Notes under the pieces: generated by a model | Told to the model about the DNA's origin: nothing | Seen by the model: the letters and a program-made list of their open reading frames with translations, nothing else | Database searches by the model: none | Source of the DNA: Rana temporaria | Taxonomy: Eukaryota; Chordata; Amphibia; Anura; Ranidae | Assembly: GCF_905171775.1 (NCBI RefSeq) | Contig: NC_053496.1 | Span: forward strand, 177,715,928 to 177,779,927 | Direction of reading: 5' to 3' | DNA length: 64,000 bases | Made by a program: the position numbers and the translations under genes | Shown here: one piece after another, positions 10,781 through 21,624 of the stretch | Layout of the letters: every line of letters starts with the position of its first letter | How positions within the stretch are numbered: position 1 is the first letter of the stretch

Positions 10781-12480
10781 TAGTCTGGGAGTCAAGAGTT
10801 GGAGCGCCTCCGGGATGGAGGTCACAGGAGGAGTCAGATGTGTGTGGACTGTGAAGAGGAGACTATAGGACAAAACCAGAGCTACCAAGCTGGAGCCGTC
10901 TGACTGAGCCCTGCACGGTGCACCTGAGAGGAGTTCAGTGACAGCGCTGCCAGGCCAGTCTGAGGGACGGTCACTGATGTAAGGGGGAGTGAATACAATA
11001 ATGTATGGGGGCACTGATATAAAAGTCCCCCTTATAGCAGGGATACGGGGGGAAAACGTGCATGCTCAGAAGCAAGTTACGAGAAGGGAAATTAATCAGC
11101 CCAAAGGGTGCCGCCAATCGAATGGAACTCCCCCTTTATAGTGCTGTTGTACGTCACCGCGCTTTTCTCAAGCATTTTTTTTTTCACGATCGTGTGTATG
11201 CAAGGCAAGCTTGACAAGAATTAAATCGAGAAAAATGTAGTGTTTTTCCATGACATGAAAAATGGTCGTGTGTATGCGGCTTAAGAAGATCCACTGCCTT
11301 CCCTCTAATTCTGGAATTGCTGCACCTTTTCTCTTCTGTAACTAGGTGGTATTGTGGCTGGTGACATTAACTCAATAAGGGAATAGCAAGGACAGATCTT
11401 GAATGAATGGGATGTCCCAGCCAATAGGCAAGGGTTTCATTAGTCCCTTGGCCTGATGGGAGAGCCTATTTATTTGGGTAGACTCAGGCACTCGGGGTTC
11501 TGTGCCACCTGGATGGCTGTCTAGGTGGACATGTGTTATGTCATCAAGGGCTGCTAGGCCGGAAGCCAGAGGCCTATGCCAGAGACACCTGGCTGCTAGG
11601 CTGCCTGAGGCCTATCCAGGAGCAGGAGAAGCAGTGTAAGGTTGGGACTGCAGGATTGGAGTCCAACCGAGTTGTGAAGGTTCAGCTGGATGGGGAAGCA
11701 GTCGCCACTAAGGGACCATCCAGCTTATTACTGGACACTACAGTGAGTAAGCTTGAGTACCAGTGCAATCTTCTCACCAGCCGGGGATGGTGAAGAAGGG
11801 GGAAAGCTTCAGCGAGTGCCAAGCCAGAGACCCAGCAGGTTAGTGGGGATGACACTTGAGGAGTATACAGCGGAGTAGCTGTGGAAAAGGTCAGGAGATC
11901 CGGTGACAACTGGGATCTGGATGTCTAATGAGAGACTGGGAGCTTAGTGATTGAAGACCTACAGTGGGATACTGTGAGATAAGAAACAAACTGTTCTGTG
12001 TTTCCAAGAGTTATGTATACCTACCTTTTAGTCACTATTACAAGTTCAGTTGCTAAAGGAGACAGCGGTCCCACCTATAAAGACGTGGCATCCGGCTGGA
12101 GGCCTTTCCCTTTATAACTGTCTACCTATAGTGTCTCTGAGTCTTCCAATTAACTTTACATCTACCTAAGGGTGCCCTGGCCCTATCCCGCTCTCCCACA
12201 GTTCTTGTTAAGAGACAATAGATCTCTTGTTTGCATTTAAAAAGTGACAGGCGCCCATGATTTCATCTTGCATTACACCCACCATGCCTGCTAACCCACT
12301 TTACAAGGAAGTCAGCTCTCCCTAACTCTTGAGGTCACCATTAGGCCTCTGGGGGCCTGTGACTCTGCTACACAACCATGACTCATCTGCTGTCAGCGGG
12401 ATTCCCAACACAATGGAAACAAACAAGTGTCGGGGATCTAGGTGGACCCTCCGTACTGATCTCTCCTTTACAATAAAGTC
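10781..12480. other. Unassigned intergenic DNA with one MITE fragment
   Basis: No gene was recognised. A fragment at about 11085-11285 ends in GTGTGTATGCGGC and resembles the TGCCGC MITEs at 32737 and 52215. The remainder (11290-12420) has only short unsupported open frames. Confidence 0.5.
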
Positions 12481-12489
12481 TCCTCTTAC

Positions 12490-12629
12490 CCGGTGATGTG
12501 AGGGGCGGCTGATTCTCCATCATGACGTCCTTGTACTGTAGAGATCCTTGTGTCCTTCTAAATACTCCCACTCCTCCCAGCTGCTGGGTGTTAATGGATC
12601 ACCAGATATTTTATTCACTACTTTATAAT
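12490..12629 (-). pseudogene. KRAB-like pseudo-exon between gene 0 and gene A
   Basis: The minus strand encodes DYKVVNKISGDPLTP followed by SSWEEWEYLEGHKDLY, a recognisable frog-type KRAB A box. A 5-nt insertion (AGTAC) after DLY shifts the frame, so the MMENQPPLTSP tail is out of frame. The 3' splice site has changed from CACAG|GAT to CACAAG|AT. No ZNF, acidic or promoter module belongs to it. It is the only copy here without a TAA at codon 3, so it shows the ancestral reading DYKVV. Confidence 0.8.
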
Positions 12630-12819
12630 CTTGTGTAAAGGGAGAAAGTAATAACAACGACCAACAAAAACTTGTGGCTGGTGCTTTATTAATAGAAATA
12701 AAAGAGATATCACATGACCTCCCTGAATTCTCCTCACCTCTTCCTGATCTATACGACATGACTCCTCTCTGGGCAGATAACAAACTGAAAATTATCTGGA
12801 CTGTATTGGGATGAATATT

Positions 12820-14210
12820 GTCTAGGATGTATCCGGTCTATAAACCAGAAGCTTTGGATGGACAGTTGGATAAATGGTTCTATATTTAGGATGTATCTGT
12901 TCTATAAACCAGAGACTCTGAGTAAAAGTTGGATAAATGGCTCTATATTTAGAATGTATCGTGTCTATAAACCAGAGGATCTGGATGGACAGTTGGATAA
13001 ATAGTTCTATTATTAAAACCAGAGACTCAGAAGTTCTGAAGTAAAAGGTGGATAAATGGTTCTATATTTAGGATGTATGTGGTCTATAAACCAGAGGCTC
13101 TGGAGTAAAAGTTGGAAAAATAGTTCTATATTTAGGATGTATCCAGTCTATAAACCAGAGGATCTGGATGGACAGTTGGATAAATAGTTCTATTATTAAA
13201 ACCAGAGACTCTGGAGTAAAAGTTGGGAAAATTGTTCTATATTGAGGATGTAGCTGAGGATTGAGGATAAACCAGAGCTTCTGGATGGACGGTTGCATAA
13301 AAGGCGCTATATTTAGGATGTATCTGGTCTATAAACCAGAGACTCTGAAGTTCTGAAGTAAAAGTTAGAGACATGGGGCCAGATTCAGAAAGAGATACGA
13401 CGGCGTATCTCCTGATACGCCGTCGTATCTCTGCGTTCCGACGGTCGTATCTATGCGCCTGATTCATAGAATCAGGTTACGTATAGATATCCCTAAGATC
13501 CGACAGGTGTAAGTGACTTACACCGTCGGATCTTAGGCTGCAATCGCTGGCCGCTAGGTGGCGGTTCCGTTTGTTTACGCGAAGAATATTCAAATGAGGA
13601 GTTACGCCGATTCAGAAACGAACGACCGCCCGGCGCTTTTTTTTTTACGTCGGCTTTTTCCGGCGTATAGTTACCCCTGCTATATGAGGGGTAGCTAATG
13701 TTAACTATGGCCATCGTTCCCGCGCGAGTTTTGAAATTTTACGTCGTTTGCGTAAGTCGTTCGCGAATACGGCTGGACGTAATTTACGTTCACGTCGAAA
13801 GCAATGACGTCCTTGCGACGTCATTTAGAGCAATGCACACTGGGAGATTTTACGGACGGCGCATGCGCCGTTCAAGTAAAGCGTAAAAAACGTGGGGTCA
13901 AGGGAAATTTTAATAAAACACGCCCCCTACATCCCCATTTGAATTACGCGGCCTTACGCCGCAACACATACGCTACGCCGCTCTAATTAAAGGGCCCAAA
14001 GTTAGAGCGGCATAACGTATCGGAGATACGTTACGCTGGCCGGACAGATACGCCAATGTATCTGAATCTGGCCCGTGGTTCTATATTTAGGATGTAGCTG
14101 GTCTATAAACCAGAGGATCTGGATGGACAGTTGGATAAATGGCTCTATATTTAGGCTGTATCTGGTCTATAAACAAGAGGCTCTGGAGTAAAAGACTCAG
14201 CAGGCCTCTA
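12820..14210 (+). repeat. 63-bp intronic minisatellite, expanded copy
   Basis: About ten units contain TCTATAAACCAGAG, CTCTGGATGGACAG and TTGGATAAATGGTTCTATA. Starts of ATAAACCAG fall at 12840, 12904 and 12967, a period of 63-64 bp. Other gene units carry one or two copies at the same intron position. An MITE at 13376-14074 splits the array. Confidence 0.85.
13376..14074. mobile_element. Harbinger-like MITE, 699 bp, in the 63-bp array
   Basis: It begins GGGCCAGATTCAGAAAG and ends CTGAATCTGGCCC. The flanks are ATG (13373-13375) and GTG (14075-14077), and the array consensus at this point is ATGGTTC, so a 3-bp duplication with one later change is likely. The interior contains the palindrome GATACGACGGCGTATC and no coding sequence. 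Confidence 0.7.
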
Positions 14211-14214
14211 AATT

Positions 14215-14965
14215 CATTTTGTGGGAGTTTCTCCTATCCTAGCCTCAAGAAATGTGATAGGAAGTCAGGAAATCATAAATTTTTTACCAAAATGTGTGTA
14301 TTAATCAGCACCTTAAAAATCCCAATATTTTTGTTCTATATACTTACCTGAGTAGTAGAATGTGTATTTATACTGTGTTAAGATATTTTATTACTTGACA
14401 GGTTTGTGTAAAAAAAATATATTTATTTTCTTTCTATATTTTCTAAAAACGTGGCGAAAAAAAAAATTAAATTCTCAAAAGACTCATCACGACTCTTCAA
14501 AAGATACCTTGGGGTGTTTACTCTCCAGAATGTGGTCATTGTGTGGGTGTTTCTCTTATCCTGACACTGCAGGGCCTCAAGAAATGTGATAGGAAGTCAG
14601 CTGCAACATTTATGCACTTTGAAAGCCTGAAGGTGCTCCTTGGATTTTGGACCCCTCTATGCATCTAGACATATAAAAAGTCTCACACATGTGGTATCCT
14701 CATGCTTGGAAGGAGTAGTGTGTTTTGAAGTGTTATTGTAAATATACCCATGTTGTGTGTGTGAGAAATAACTTGTTAAAATTACAACTTTGTGAAATAA
14801 AATCAGATTTATTTCTTAATTTTCAAAAAAGATTGCGCCATTTGGGGGTATTTGTACTGTCCTGGCATTTTAGGGACTCAAGAATTTAGATATTCAGTCA
14901 AAACATCAGGATTGATTAATTTTCAATATATACACTATACATTGTAGACTTCATAACTTTATAAA
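14215..14965. repeat. Dispersed repeat block 3' of gene A
   Basis: This block shares long stretches with 26045-26700, 35150-36950, 45155-45935 and 56030-56790. Typical words are GGGTGTTTCTCTTATCC and TGGTATCCTCATGCTTGG. Within a copy, two diverged sub-repeats can be aligned (TGTTTACTCTCC... and GTCTACTTT...). The family was not identified. Confidence 0.6.
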
Positions 14966-15217
14966 TAATGTACAGAAACCATTATCAACCAATAAGAAGT
15001 GTTGTCCATGTATTGTCATATCTGGCCATGTATTAGCACAATTTAGTTGTATGGTGCGGTCTGTGTGAGTGCGGGACCGAGTCATCTCTGTATGTTTAGA
15101 GGATCATATTACTGGAATCCAATCCCCGCAGACTCAGATCTATCAAACCGAACCTTAAAAACATTCATTATATTCCGCCCCTCCCCCAACATACCACTGT
15201 TATCATGAGAAAGATTG

Positions 15218-16623
15218 TTATCTCGTGTGAGTTCTCTGGTGTCTGAAAAGGCTTCCTTTCTGATTGAAAGATTTCCCGCACTCTGAACAAGAATAAGGAC
15301 GCTCACCCGTGTGAATTCTCTGGTGTTCAATAAGTTTTTCTTTTGTAATGAAACCTTTCCCGCACTCTGAGCATAAATAGGGACGCTCACCCGTGTGAAT
15401 CTTCTGATGTCTAATAAGATTTCTTTTGTTAGGGAAACCTTTCCCGCACTCTGAGCATGAATAGGGAAACTCACCCGTGTGACATATCTGGTGTCTAATA
15501 AGATTTCTTTTGTCAGTGAAACATTTCCCGCACTCTGAACATGAATAAGGGCACTCACCTGTGTGACCTCTTTGGTGTCTAAGAAGAGTTTTTTTCTCAG
15601 TGAAACATTTCCCGCACTCTGAGCATGGAAAGGGACGTTCACCCGTGTGCATTCTAAGATGTTGAAGTAGCTCAGTTTTCCGAAAGAAACATTTCCCGCA
15701 CTCTGAACATGAATAGGGACGCTCACCCGTGTGAATCATCTGATGTCTATTAAGACAATTTTTCTCAGTGAAACCTTTCCCGCACTCTGAACATGAATAG
15801 GGACGATCACCCATGTGAATCATCTGATGTCTATTAAGACAATTTTTCTCAGTGAAACCTTTCCCGCACTCTGAACATGAATAGGGACTCTCACCAGTGT
15901 GAATTGTCTGATGTTGAAGAAGGCTTCTTTTTTCAATGAAACATTTACCGCACTCTGAACATGAATAGGGCCGCTCACCTGTGTGAATCATCTGGTGTCT
16001 ATCAAGACATTTTTTCTCAGTGAAACATTTCCCGCACTCTGAACATGAATAGGGACGCTCACCAGTGTGAATTTTCTGATGTTTAAGAAGGTTATCTTTC
16101 TGAACAAAACATTTCCCACACTCTGAACATGAATAGGGACGCACACCCGTGTGAATTCTCTGATGTATAACAAGGGTTCCTTTCCCAGTGAAACCTTTCC
16201 CGCACTCTGAACATGAATAGGGACGCTTCACCGTGTGACTTTTTTGATGTCTATGAAGGTTTTTTTTCTTAGTGTAACATTTCCCACACTCTGAACATGA
16301 ATAGGGACGTTCACCTGTGTGACTGTACTGGTGTGCAATAAGGTTTTGTTTGCTAGTGAAACACTTCCCGCACTCTGAACATGAATAGGGACGCTCATCA
16401 GTGTGATATTTCTTGTGTCTAAGAAGTTCCCTCTTTTTTGTGAAAAGTTTCCCACACACTGAACATGACAATGACCTCTCTTCTGTGTGATCGCCTTCCT
16501 GCCCTGAAGAAGATTCCTCGGGAATAGACGGATCTATTAAAGTATTTCTACTGTGAGATCTTAGAGTCCTGGTATGTGATTTATCAGAAGATTCCTCAGA
16601 CGTATTCCGGACATTATGGTCAT
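15218..16623 (-). CDS. Gene A last exon: 15-finger C2H2 zinc-finger protein
   Basis: The exon begins after the acceptor CTCAGCAG (AG at 16624-16625) with 2 nt of a split codon. It then reads DHNVRNTSEESSDKSHTRT and further linker residues before 15 tandem C2H2 fingers and a stop at 15218-15220. All fingers keep C-x2-C and H-x3-H. The consensus is SCSECGK with HTGERPY linkers. Such arrays bind DNA in a base-specific way, and the protein is presumably nuclear. Fingers 8 and 9 are nearly identical (both EKNCLNRHQMIH). Finger positions -1 to 6 vary widely, as in fast-evolving ZNF families. The first in-frame start-like codon before the fingers is TTG, so the true start lies in an upstream exon. 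DNA target unknown. Confidence 0.9.
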
Positions 16624-16689
16624 CTGCTGAGAAACAATTTTACAATAAATGTTAGAAGAATTGTTGGAATCTTGTATTCAATGTCCCTT

Positions 16690-17220
16690 TACAGTGCGGT
16701 CCCCTTTATATCACAGTGCCCCTTTACATTAGAGTGCCCCCCCCCCCCCCGCAATCACAGCCTCCTCCCCATCACTTTGCCCCTTTACATTACAGTGCCC
16801 CCCGCAATCACAGCCCCCTCCCCCATCACTGTGCCCCTTTACATTACAGTGCCCTCACAATCACAGCCCGCCTTCATTGTGCCCCTTTACATTACAGTGC
16901 CACCCGCAATCAATCACAGACCCCTCCCCCATCACTGTGCCCCTGCAATCACAGCCCCCATCACTGTGCCCCTCTACATTACAGTGCCACCCGCAATCAA
17001 TCACAGACCCCTCCCCCATCACCGTGCCCCTTTACATTACAGTGCCCCCCAAAATCACAGCCCCCATTACTTTGCCCCTTTACATTACAGTGCCCCCCGC
17101 AATCACAGCACCCTCATCACAGGGCCCCTTTACATTACAGTACCCCCCCACAATCACAGCCCCCTCTCCCATCAATGTGCTCATTTACATTACATTACTG
17201 CAATCACAGCTCCCATTACC
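16690..17220 (+). repeat. C-rich minisatellite in gene A intron
   Basis: Repeated words are CCCCTTTACATTACAGTGCC and GCAATCACAGCCCC with CCCATCACTGTG, with about ten irregular units. The repetition explains three overlapping long open frames on the plus strand. Confidence 0.85.
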
Positions 17221-17224
17221 CATC

Positions 17225-17450
17225 ATCCAGATCTCCTGCCCGCTTCCCTGCCGATTAAATGATATAGGCGGTGAAGTGAGAGGCCCAGGAGAGGGCACAC
17301 AGGCTATGTGTTATGACCGCACAGCAGGAGGTGAGTGGCGACCGTGCTCTGTGATAGTCCTGTCCGGACTGCAGTCACCACTCACCTCCTGCTACGTGGA
17401 TCAGTCATCAACAGGCCACGGACTGGTCTGCAGCTTGGGGACCCCTAGTC
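17225..17450. repeat. Foldback block duplicated at 19890-20095
   Basis: A hairpin is formed by CAGGAGGTGAGTGG (about 17325) and CCACTCACCTCCTG (about 17383). The same block, diverged, lies at 19890-20095 next to another copy of the 73-bp repeat. It appears to be part of the local exon-set duplication. No coding potential was seen. Confidence 0.6.
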
Positions 17451-17990
17451 TACAGTATCTCCTCCTCATTTGTTGGGAACATGATATTATATTGAGGAAT
17501 GGAGATGGACCTTTCATATGATGTACAGTATCTCCTCCTCATTTGTTGGGAACATGACGTTATATTGAGGAATGGAGATGGATCTTTCATATGGTGTACA
17601 GTATCTCCTCCTCATTTGTTGGGAACATGACGTTATATTGAGGAATAGAGATGGACCTTTCATATGGTGTACAGTATCTCCTCCTCATTTGTTGGGAACA
17701 TGACGTTATATTGAGGAATGGAGATGGACCTTTCATATGGTGTACAGTATCTCCTCCTCATTTGTTGTGAACATGACATTATATTGAGGAATGGAGATGG
17801 ACCTTTCATATGGTGTACAGTATCTCCTCCTCATTTGTTGTGAACATGACGTTATATTGAGGAATGGAGATGGATCTTTCCTATGGTGTACAGTATCTCC
17901 TCCTCATTTGTTGTGAACATGACGTTATATTGAGGAATGGAGATGGATCTTTCCTATGGTGTACAGTATCTCCACCTCATTGATTCGGAA
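17451..17990 (+). repeat. 73-bp tandem repeat with no length drift
   Basis: TACAGTATCT starts at 17451, 17524, 17597, 17670, 17743, 17816, 17889 and 17962, exactly 73 bp apart each time. The copies differ by only a few substitutions, so expansion is recent. Shorter or interrupted copies occur at 20095-20190, 30590-30970 and 39285-39355. Confidence 0.95.
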
Positions 17991-17999
17991 CATTGGTTA

Positions 18000-18473
18000 A
18001 TGTGGTAAATATAATTGCCTTCTTCTGGTGAGGACTAGAGTTGATTCTTTCAAATGGTTTTCAATTCCCACAGTACATTGGGCGGTGGGGTAGGTACATC
18101 GATGATGTTTTTACTACCAGCAGTTAGGGGTTCTCAGTTTTTCCTGTACAGAATGATGTGACATTCTCCATTTTGTATGTAAGCAGAATAGATTGTGTGA
18201 AATAAAATAAAAAATAAAAAAACTGTATACGGAAGGGGTGCTTTGTTTTTAGAGCTCTGTGGATGAGAAATAATCTGGTTCCAGATGACTAATAAAAATG
18301 ACTGGATGTTCTTCTTATTACAAATACTGTATACTAATAATTGTAGGAAATGGGTGAACTCAGTAGACATAGACCCTTTCTCCTCTGATGTAACAATGTA
18401 AATACAAACTTTATACTCATAGAAGTAAAATAATAATGGGAACTGGTTTTATGTTCAGTGCTTTTTTACTTAC
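18000..18473 (-). other. Gene A intron, set c
   Basis: This conserved gene-unit intron is shared with 20200-20798 and other units (for example CTGTATACGGAAGGGGTG). No exon was recognised. Confidence 0.6.
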
Positions 18474-18615
18474 TTGTGTCCATATGTAGAGAAGGTTCCT
18501 CCTGTTTACTTTCCATAACCATCTCCCCCTCCTCCATAGACTGCTGATCTCCACTCACCAACCTCTCCTCTTCTTCCTCTTTATCCTCAACTTTGATGTC
18601 TTTCCGTTCTTCACC
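18474..18615 (-). CDS. Gene A acidic linker exon, set c (nearest to fingers)
   Basis: It is open for 47 codons plus 1 nt, with acceptor TTTAG and donor GTAAGT. It encodes GEERKDIKVEDKEEEEERLV and then SGDQQSMEEGEMVMES. It ends in phase 1 and joins the 2-nt start of the gene A ZNF exon. It belongs to the innermost of three tandem exon sets. Confidence 0.8.
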
Positions 18616-18728
18616 CTAAACCATAGGTGATAGAATACATTGGTAAAAAGAAACAAGAGATTACACAGAAGAATGTCCTCTCATAGATTAGAATACATTT
18701 TGAGTTCTAGTTGCTCAGTCCCACCTAC

Positions 18729-18826
18729 CTGATGATGGTGAGGGATGGTGTGACCTTCCTGTGAGGAATTCCGGGAATAGAGAGGACAGGGACATCTCTC
18801 TGGTGGGTTCCCATTACTGGATCCAT
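18729..18826 (-). CDS. Gene A NPPERCP exon, set c
   Basis: The exon is 98 bp with intact acceptor (TACAG) and donor (GTAGGT). It encodes GSSNGNPPERCPCPLYSRN and STQEGHTIPHHHQ with small variants. It is in phase with the set c acidic exon. Confidence 0.75.
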
Positions 18827-18942
18827 CTGTAGGAAACACACACACTGACTGAATACATTGTTTCTATGTGTTTATCAGATGATGGGGGATCTAGGTGGAG
18901 CCTCTGTACTGCTCTCTCCTTTACAATAAAGTCTCCTCTTAC

Positions 18943-18984
18943 CCAGTGATGTGAGGGGCGGCTGATTCTCCATCATGCCGTCCT
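18943..18984 (-). pseudogene. Gene A KRAB remnant, set c
   Basis: Only the tail encoding MMENQPPLTS and the donor GTAAGAG survive. Upstream of GGCATGATGGAG the sequence is unrelated. The WEEWEYLEG core is absent. Confidence 0.75.
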
Positions 18985-19097
18985 TTCTAGAGGTCATATG
19001 GTCTGATGTGATGGTTCATGGATCCTTAATCATCAGCTTATGTTTGAAACATCAGCTTATACTTTAACACTTTCTGTTTTTAGTGTCCAGAACTCAC

Positions 19098-19239
19098 CTG
19101 TGCTGGTATCTGGAGGAGGTTCTTCCTCTTTTGCTGTCACCATCATCCCAACTTTCTCCGTAGACTCCTGATAACCCATCACAGTCATCACCTCTTCCTC
19201 CTCTTTAACCTCAACTTTCGCAGACATCTGTTCTTCATG
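19098..19239 (-). CDS. Gene A acidic exon, set b, divergent subtype
   Basis: 142 bp with acceptor GAGTTAG and donor GTGAGT, open throughout. It encodes HEEQMSAKVEVKEEEEV followed by MTVMGYQESTEK and EEEPPPDTST. It is clearly related to, but distinct from, the other acidic exons and resembles a different frog ZNF acidic module. Phases are 0 in and 1 out, so it could replace the set c acidic exon. Confidence 0.75.
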
Positions 19240-19338
19240 CTAACTCAACAAACAGGAAAAATAATTACAACTTGAGGACCAATAGGCAGAGTGTAACCTC
19301 AAACAGTCTAGAGTCACCTTTATGTTTTTTCTATATAC

Positions 19339-19476
19339 CTGATCATGGTGAGGGATGGTGTGATCTTCCTGGGTGGAATTCTGGGAATGCAGAGGACCAC
19401 CCCCTCCCATAGACTGCTGATCTCCACTCATCAATGTCTCTTCTTCAATCTCAGCTTTGATGTCTTTCAGTTCATC
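19339..19476 (-). CDS. Gene A chimeric exon: acidic head fused to NPPERCP tail
   Basis: Between TTTAG and the donor GTATAT, the minus strand has 138 bp (46 codons, phase 0 to 0) with no stop. The first half, DELKDIKAEIEEETLMSGDQ, matches the acidic exon. The second half, PLHSQNSTQEDHTIPHHDQ, matches the end of the NPPERCP exon. It lies between an NPPERCP exon (19586) and an acidic exon (19098), the order expected if a deletion joined neighbouring tandem exons. Reading frame and both splice sites are kept, so it could be used. Confidence 0.75.
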
Positions 19477-19585
19477 CTAAACCCCAAAGATGTTAGAATA
19501 AAAAAGAACAAGATAGTACATAGAGGAATGTCCTCTCATAGCTTAGAATTCGAATTTTGAGTTCTAGTTGCTCAGTCCCACCTAC

Positions 19586-19683
19586 CTGATGATGGTGGGG
19601 GATGGTGTGACCTTCCTGTGTGGAATCTCGGGAATACAGAGGACGGGGACATCTCTCTGGTGGGTTCCCATTACTGGATCCAT
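19586..19683 (-). CDS. Gene A NPPERCP exon, set b
   Basis: 98 bp, with splice sites and frame intact. It encodes GSSNGNPPERCPRPLYSRD and STQEGHTIPHHHQ. Phase 0 at its end fits the chimeric exon or any acidic exon. Confidence 0.75.
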
Positions 19684-19799
19684 CTGTAGGAAACACACAC
19701 ACTGACTGAAAACATTGTTTCTATGTGTTTATCAGATGATGGGGGATCTAGGTGGAGCCTCCGTACTGCTCTCTCCTTTACAATAAAGTCTCCTCTTAC

Positions 19800-19870
19800 C
19801 CGGTGATGTGAGGGGCGGCTGATTCTCCATCATGACGTCCTTGTAGAGATCCTCGTGTCCTTCTAAATAC
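19800..19870 (-). pseudogene. Gene A KRAB remnant, set b
   Basis: It retains YLEGHEDLYKDVMMENQ and PPLTSPG with the donor GTAAGAG, but everything before YLEG is replaced by other sequence. A GTATTTAG at the break could act as a weak acceptor. The tryptophan-containing EEWE core is gone. Confidence 0.75.
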
Positions 19871-20199
19871 ATCTGTTGTCAAGCAGTGAGGTAGAGGCAC
19901 TGTGATGGGTGGGAGACCCAGGAGAGGGCACACAGGCAAAGTGATACAGGATCACAACAGTAGGTGAGTGGCAACCTTGGTCTGTGATAGTCTGAGCCGG
20001 ACCGCGGTCATCGCTCACCTCCTACTGTGTGGACCAGCCATCAACAGGCCACAGACTGGTACTGGTCTGCAGCTTGGTGGTTGGGGACCCCTAGTCTATA
20101 GTGTCTACACCTCATTTCTTGGGAACATGACGTTATATTGAGGAATGGAGATGGACCTTCCATATGGTGTACAGTATCTCCTCCTCATTAATTGGGAAC

Positions 20200-20798
20200 A
20201 TTGGTTAATGTGGGAAATATAATTGTCTTCTTCTGGTGAGGACTAGAATTGATTCTTTCAAATGGTTTTCAATACCCACAGTACATTGGGCGGTGGGGTA
20301 GGTACATCGATGATGTTTTTACTATCAGCAGTTAGGGTTTCTCAGTTTTTCCTGTACAGAATGATGTGACATTCTCCATTTTGTATGTGAGCAGTATAGA
20401 ATGTGTGTAATTAAATAGAAAAAAACTAACCTCTGTATACGGAAGGGGTGCTTTGTTTTTGGAGCTCTGTGGATGAGGAATAATCTGGTTCCAGATGACT
20501 AATAAAAATGATTGGATGTTCTTCTTATTACAAATACTGTATACTAATAATTGTATGAAAAACATTTTAGAATGTTGATCTGGAAAGTTATCTGATTGCC
20601 TCTTGAGATCAGGAAAGAACATTTTAACCTAAAGATAATGAGGCCGATCTTTATATGGTTATTCTGTCTTCCTCCTGGGTGAATTCAGTAGACATAGACC
20701 TTTTCTCCTCTGATGTAACAATGTAAATACAAACTTTATACTCATAGAAATAAAATAATAATGGGAACTGGTTCTATATTTAGTGTTTTTTTACTTAC
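20200..20798 (-). other. Gene A intron, set a/b boundary
   Basis: A second copy of the intron at 18000-18473, with the same order of conserved blocks. No exon was recognised. Confidence 0.6.
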
Positions 20799-20937
20799 TT
20801 GTGTCTATATGTAGAGAAGATTCCTCCTGTTTACTTTCCGTAATCATCTCCCCCTCCTCCATAGACTGCTGATCTCCACTAATAAACCTCTCTTCTTCCT
20901 CTTTATCCTCAACTTTGATGTCTTTCAGTTCTTCACC
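20799..20937 (-). CDS. Gene A acidic linker exon, set a
   Basis: 139 bp, one Glu codon shorter than the usual 142, with phase preserved (46 codons plus 1 nt). It encodes GEELKDIKVEDKEEEERF and ISGDQQSMEEGEMITES. Acceptor TTTAG and donor GTAAGT are intact. Confidence 0.78.
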
Positions 20938-21039
20938 CTAAACCCCAAATATGGTGAAAAGAAACAAGAGATTACACAGAAGAATGTCCTCTCATAGATT
21001 TGAATACAATTTGAGTTCTATTTGCTCAGTCCCACCTAC

Positions 21040-21137
21040 CTGATGATGGTGGGGGATGGTGTGACCTTCCAGTGTGGAATCCCGGGAATACAGAGGACGG
21101 GGACATCTCTCTGGTGGGTTCCCATTACTGGATCCAT
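21040..21137 (-). CDS. Gene A NPPERCP exon, set a
   Basis: 98 bp, intact acceptor TACAG and donor GTAGGT, frame open. It encodes GSSNGNPPERCPRPLYSRD and a STQE-type tail. This is the outermost of three such exons in gene A. Confidence 0.75.
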
Positions 21138-21253
21138 CTGTAGGAAACACACACACTGACTGAATACATTGTTTCTATGTGTTTATCAGATGATGGGGGA
21201 TCTAGGTGGACCCTCCGTACTGCTCTCTCCTTTACAATAAAGTCTCCTCTTAC

Positions 21254-21427
21254 CCGGTGATGTGAGGGGCGGCTGATTCTCCATCATGATGTCCTTGTAG
21301 AGATCCTCGTATCCTTCTAAATACCTCTGTTGTTAGACAGTGAGGTGGAGACACTGTGATGGGTGATGTCCTGTGAAGACGGCTGCTGGGTGTTAATGGA
21401 TCTCCAGATAGTTACTGCTCTATAATC
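21254..21427 (-). pseudogene. Gene A KRAB-like exon, set a, core replaced
   Basis: It starts after CACACAG with GATTATAG and ends at GTAAGAG. The middle, which should encode SSWEEWEYL, is replaced by unrelated sequence with a TAA in the tail's frame. The tail YLEGYEDLYKDIMMENQ is kept. Translation could begin only at the double ATG of MMENQ. Confidence 0.75.
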
Positions 21428-21624
21428 CTGTGTGAAGACAGGAAGTCATAATGATCACTTCATTCTTTCCAGAATTATCCCTACTTCTACCCATGTCAAA
21501 AAATAAACCCTGATAGGTTTGTGTAATAGTGGATAAAGACATCACAGTGACTATGGAGGAAGAGAACGGACATGACGGGGGTGCCTGGGATTTATTGGTG
21601 TAAATAGAAAAGGAATCTTCTTAC

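Noticed and set aside
15109..15726. Long minus-strand open frames overlapping the finger arrays (also 27549-28127, 46430-46816, 57937-58623)
   Set aside because: They are in another frame of the 84-bp finger repeat. The repeat unit is a multiple of three, so a stop-free second frame recurs by repetition.
16576..17521. Three overlapping plus-strand open frames of 180-228 codons
   Set aside because: They come from the C-rich minisatellite, which is read without stops in all three frames. Their composition (Pro/Leu/Tyr/Ser) is repetitive and no domain is seen.
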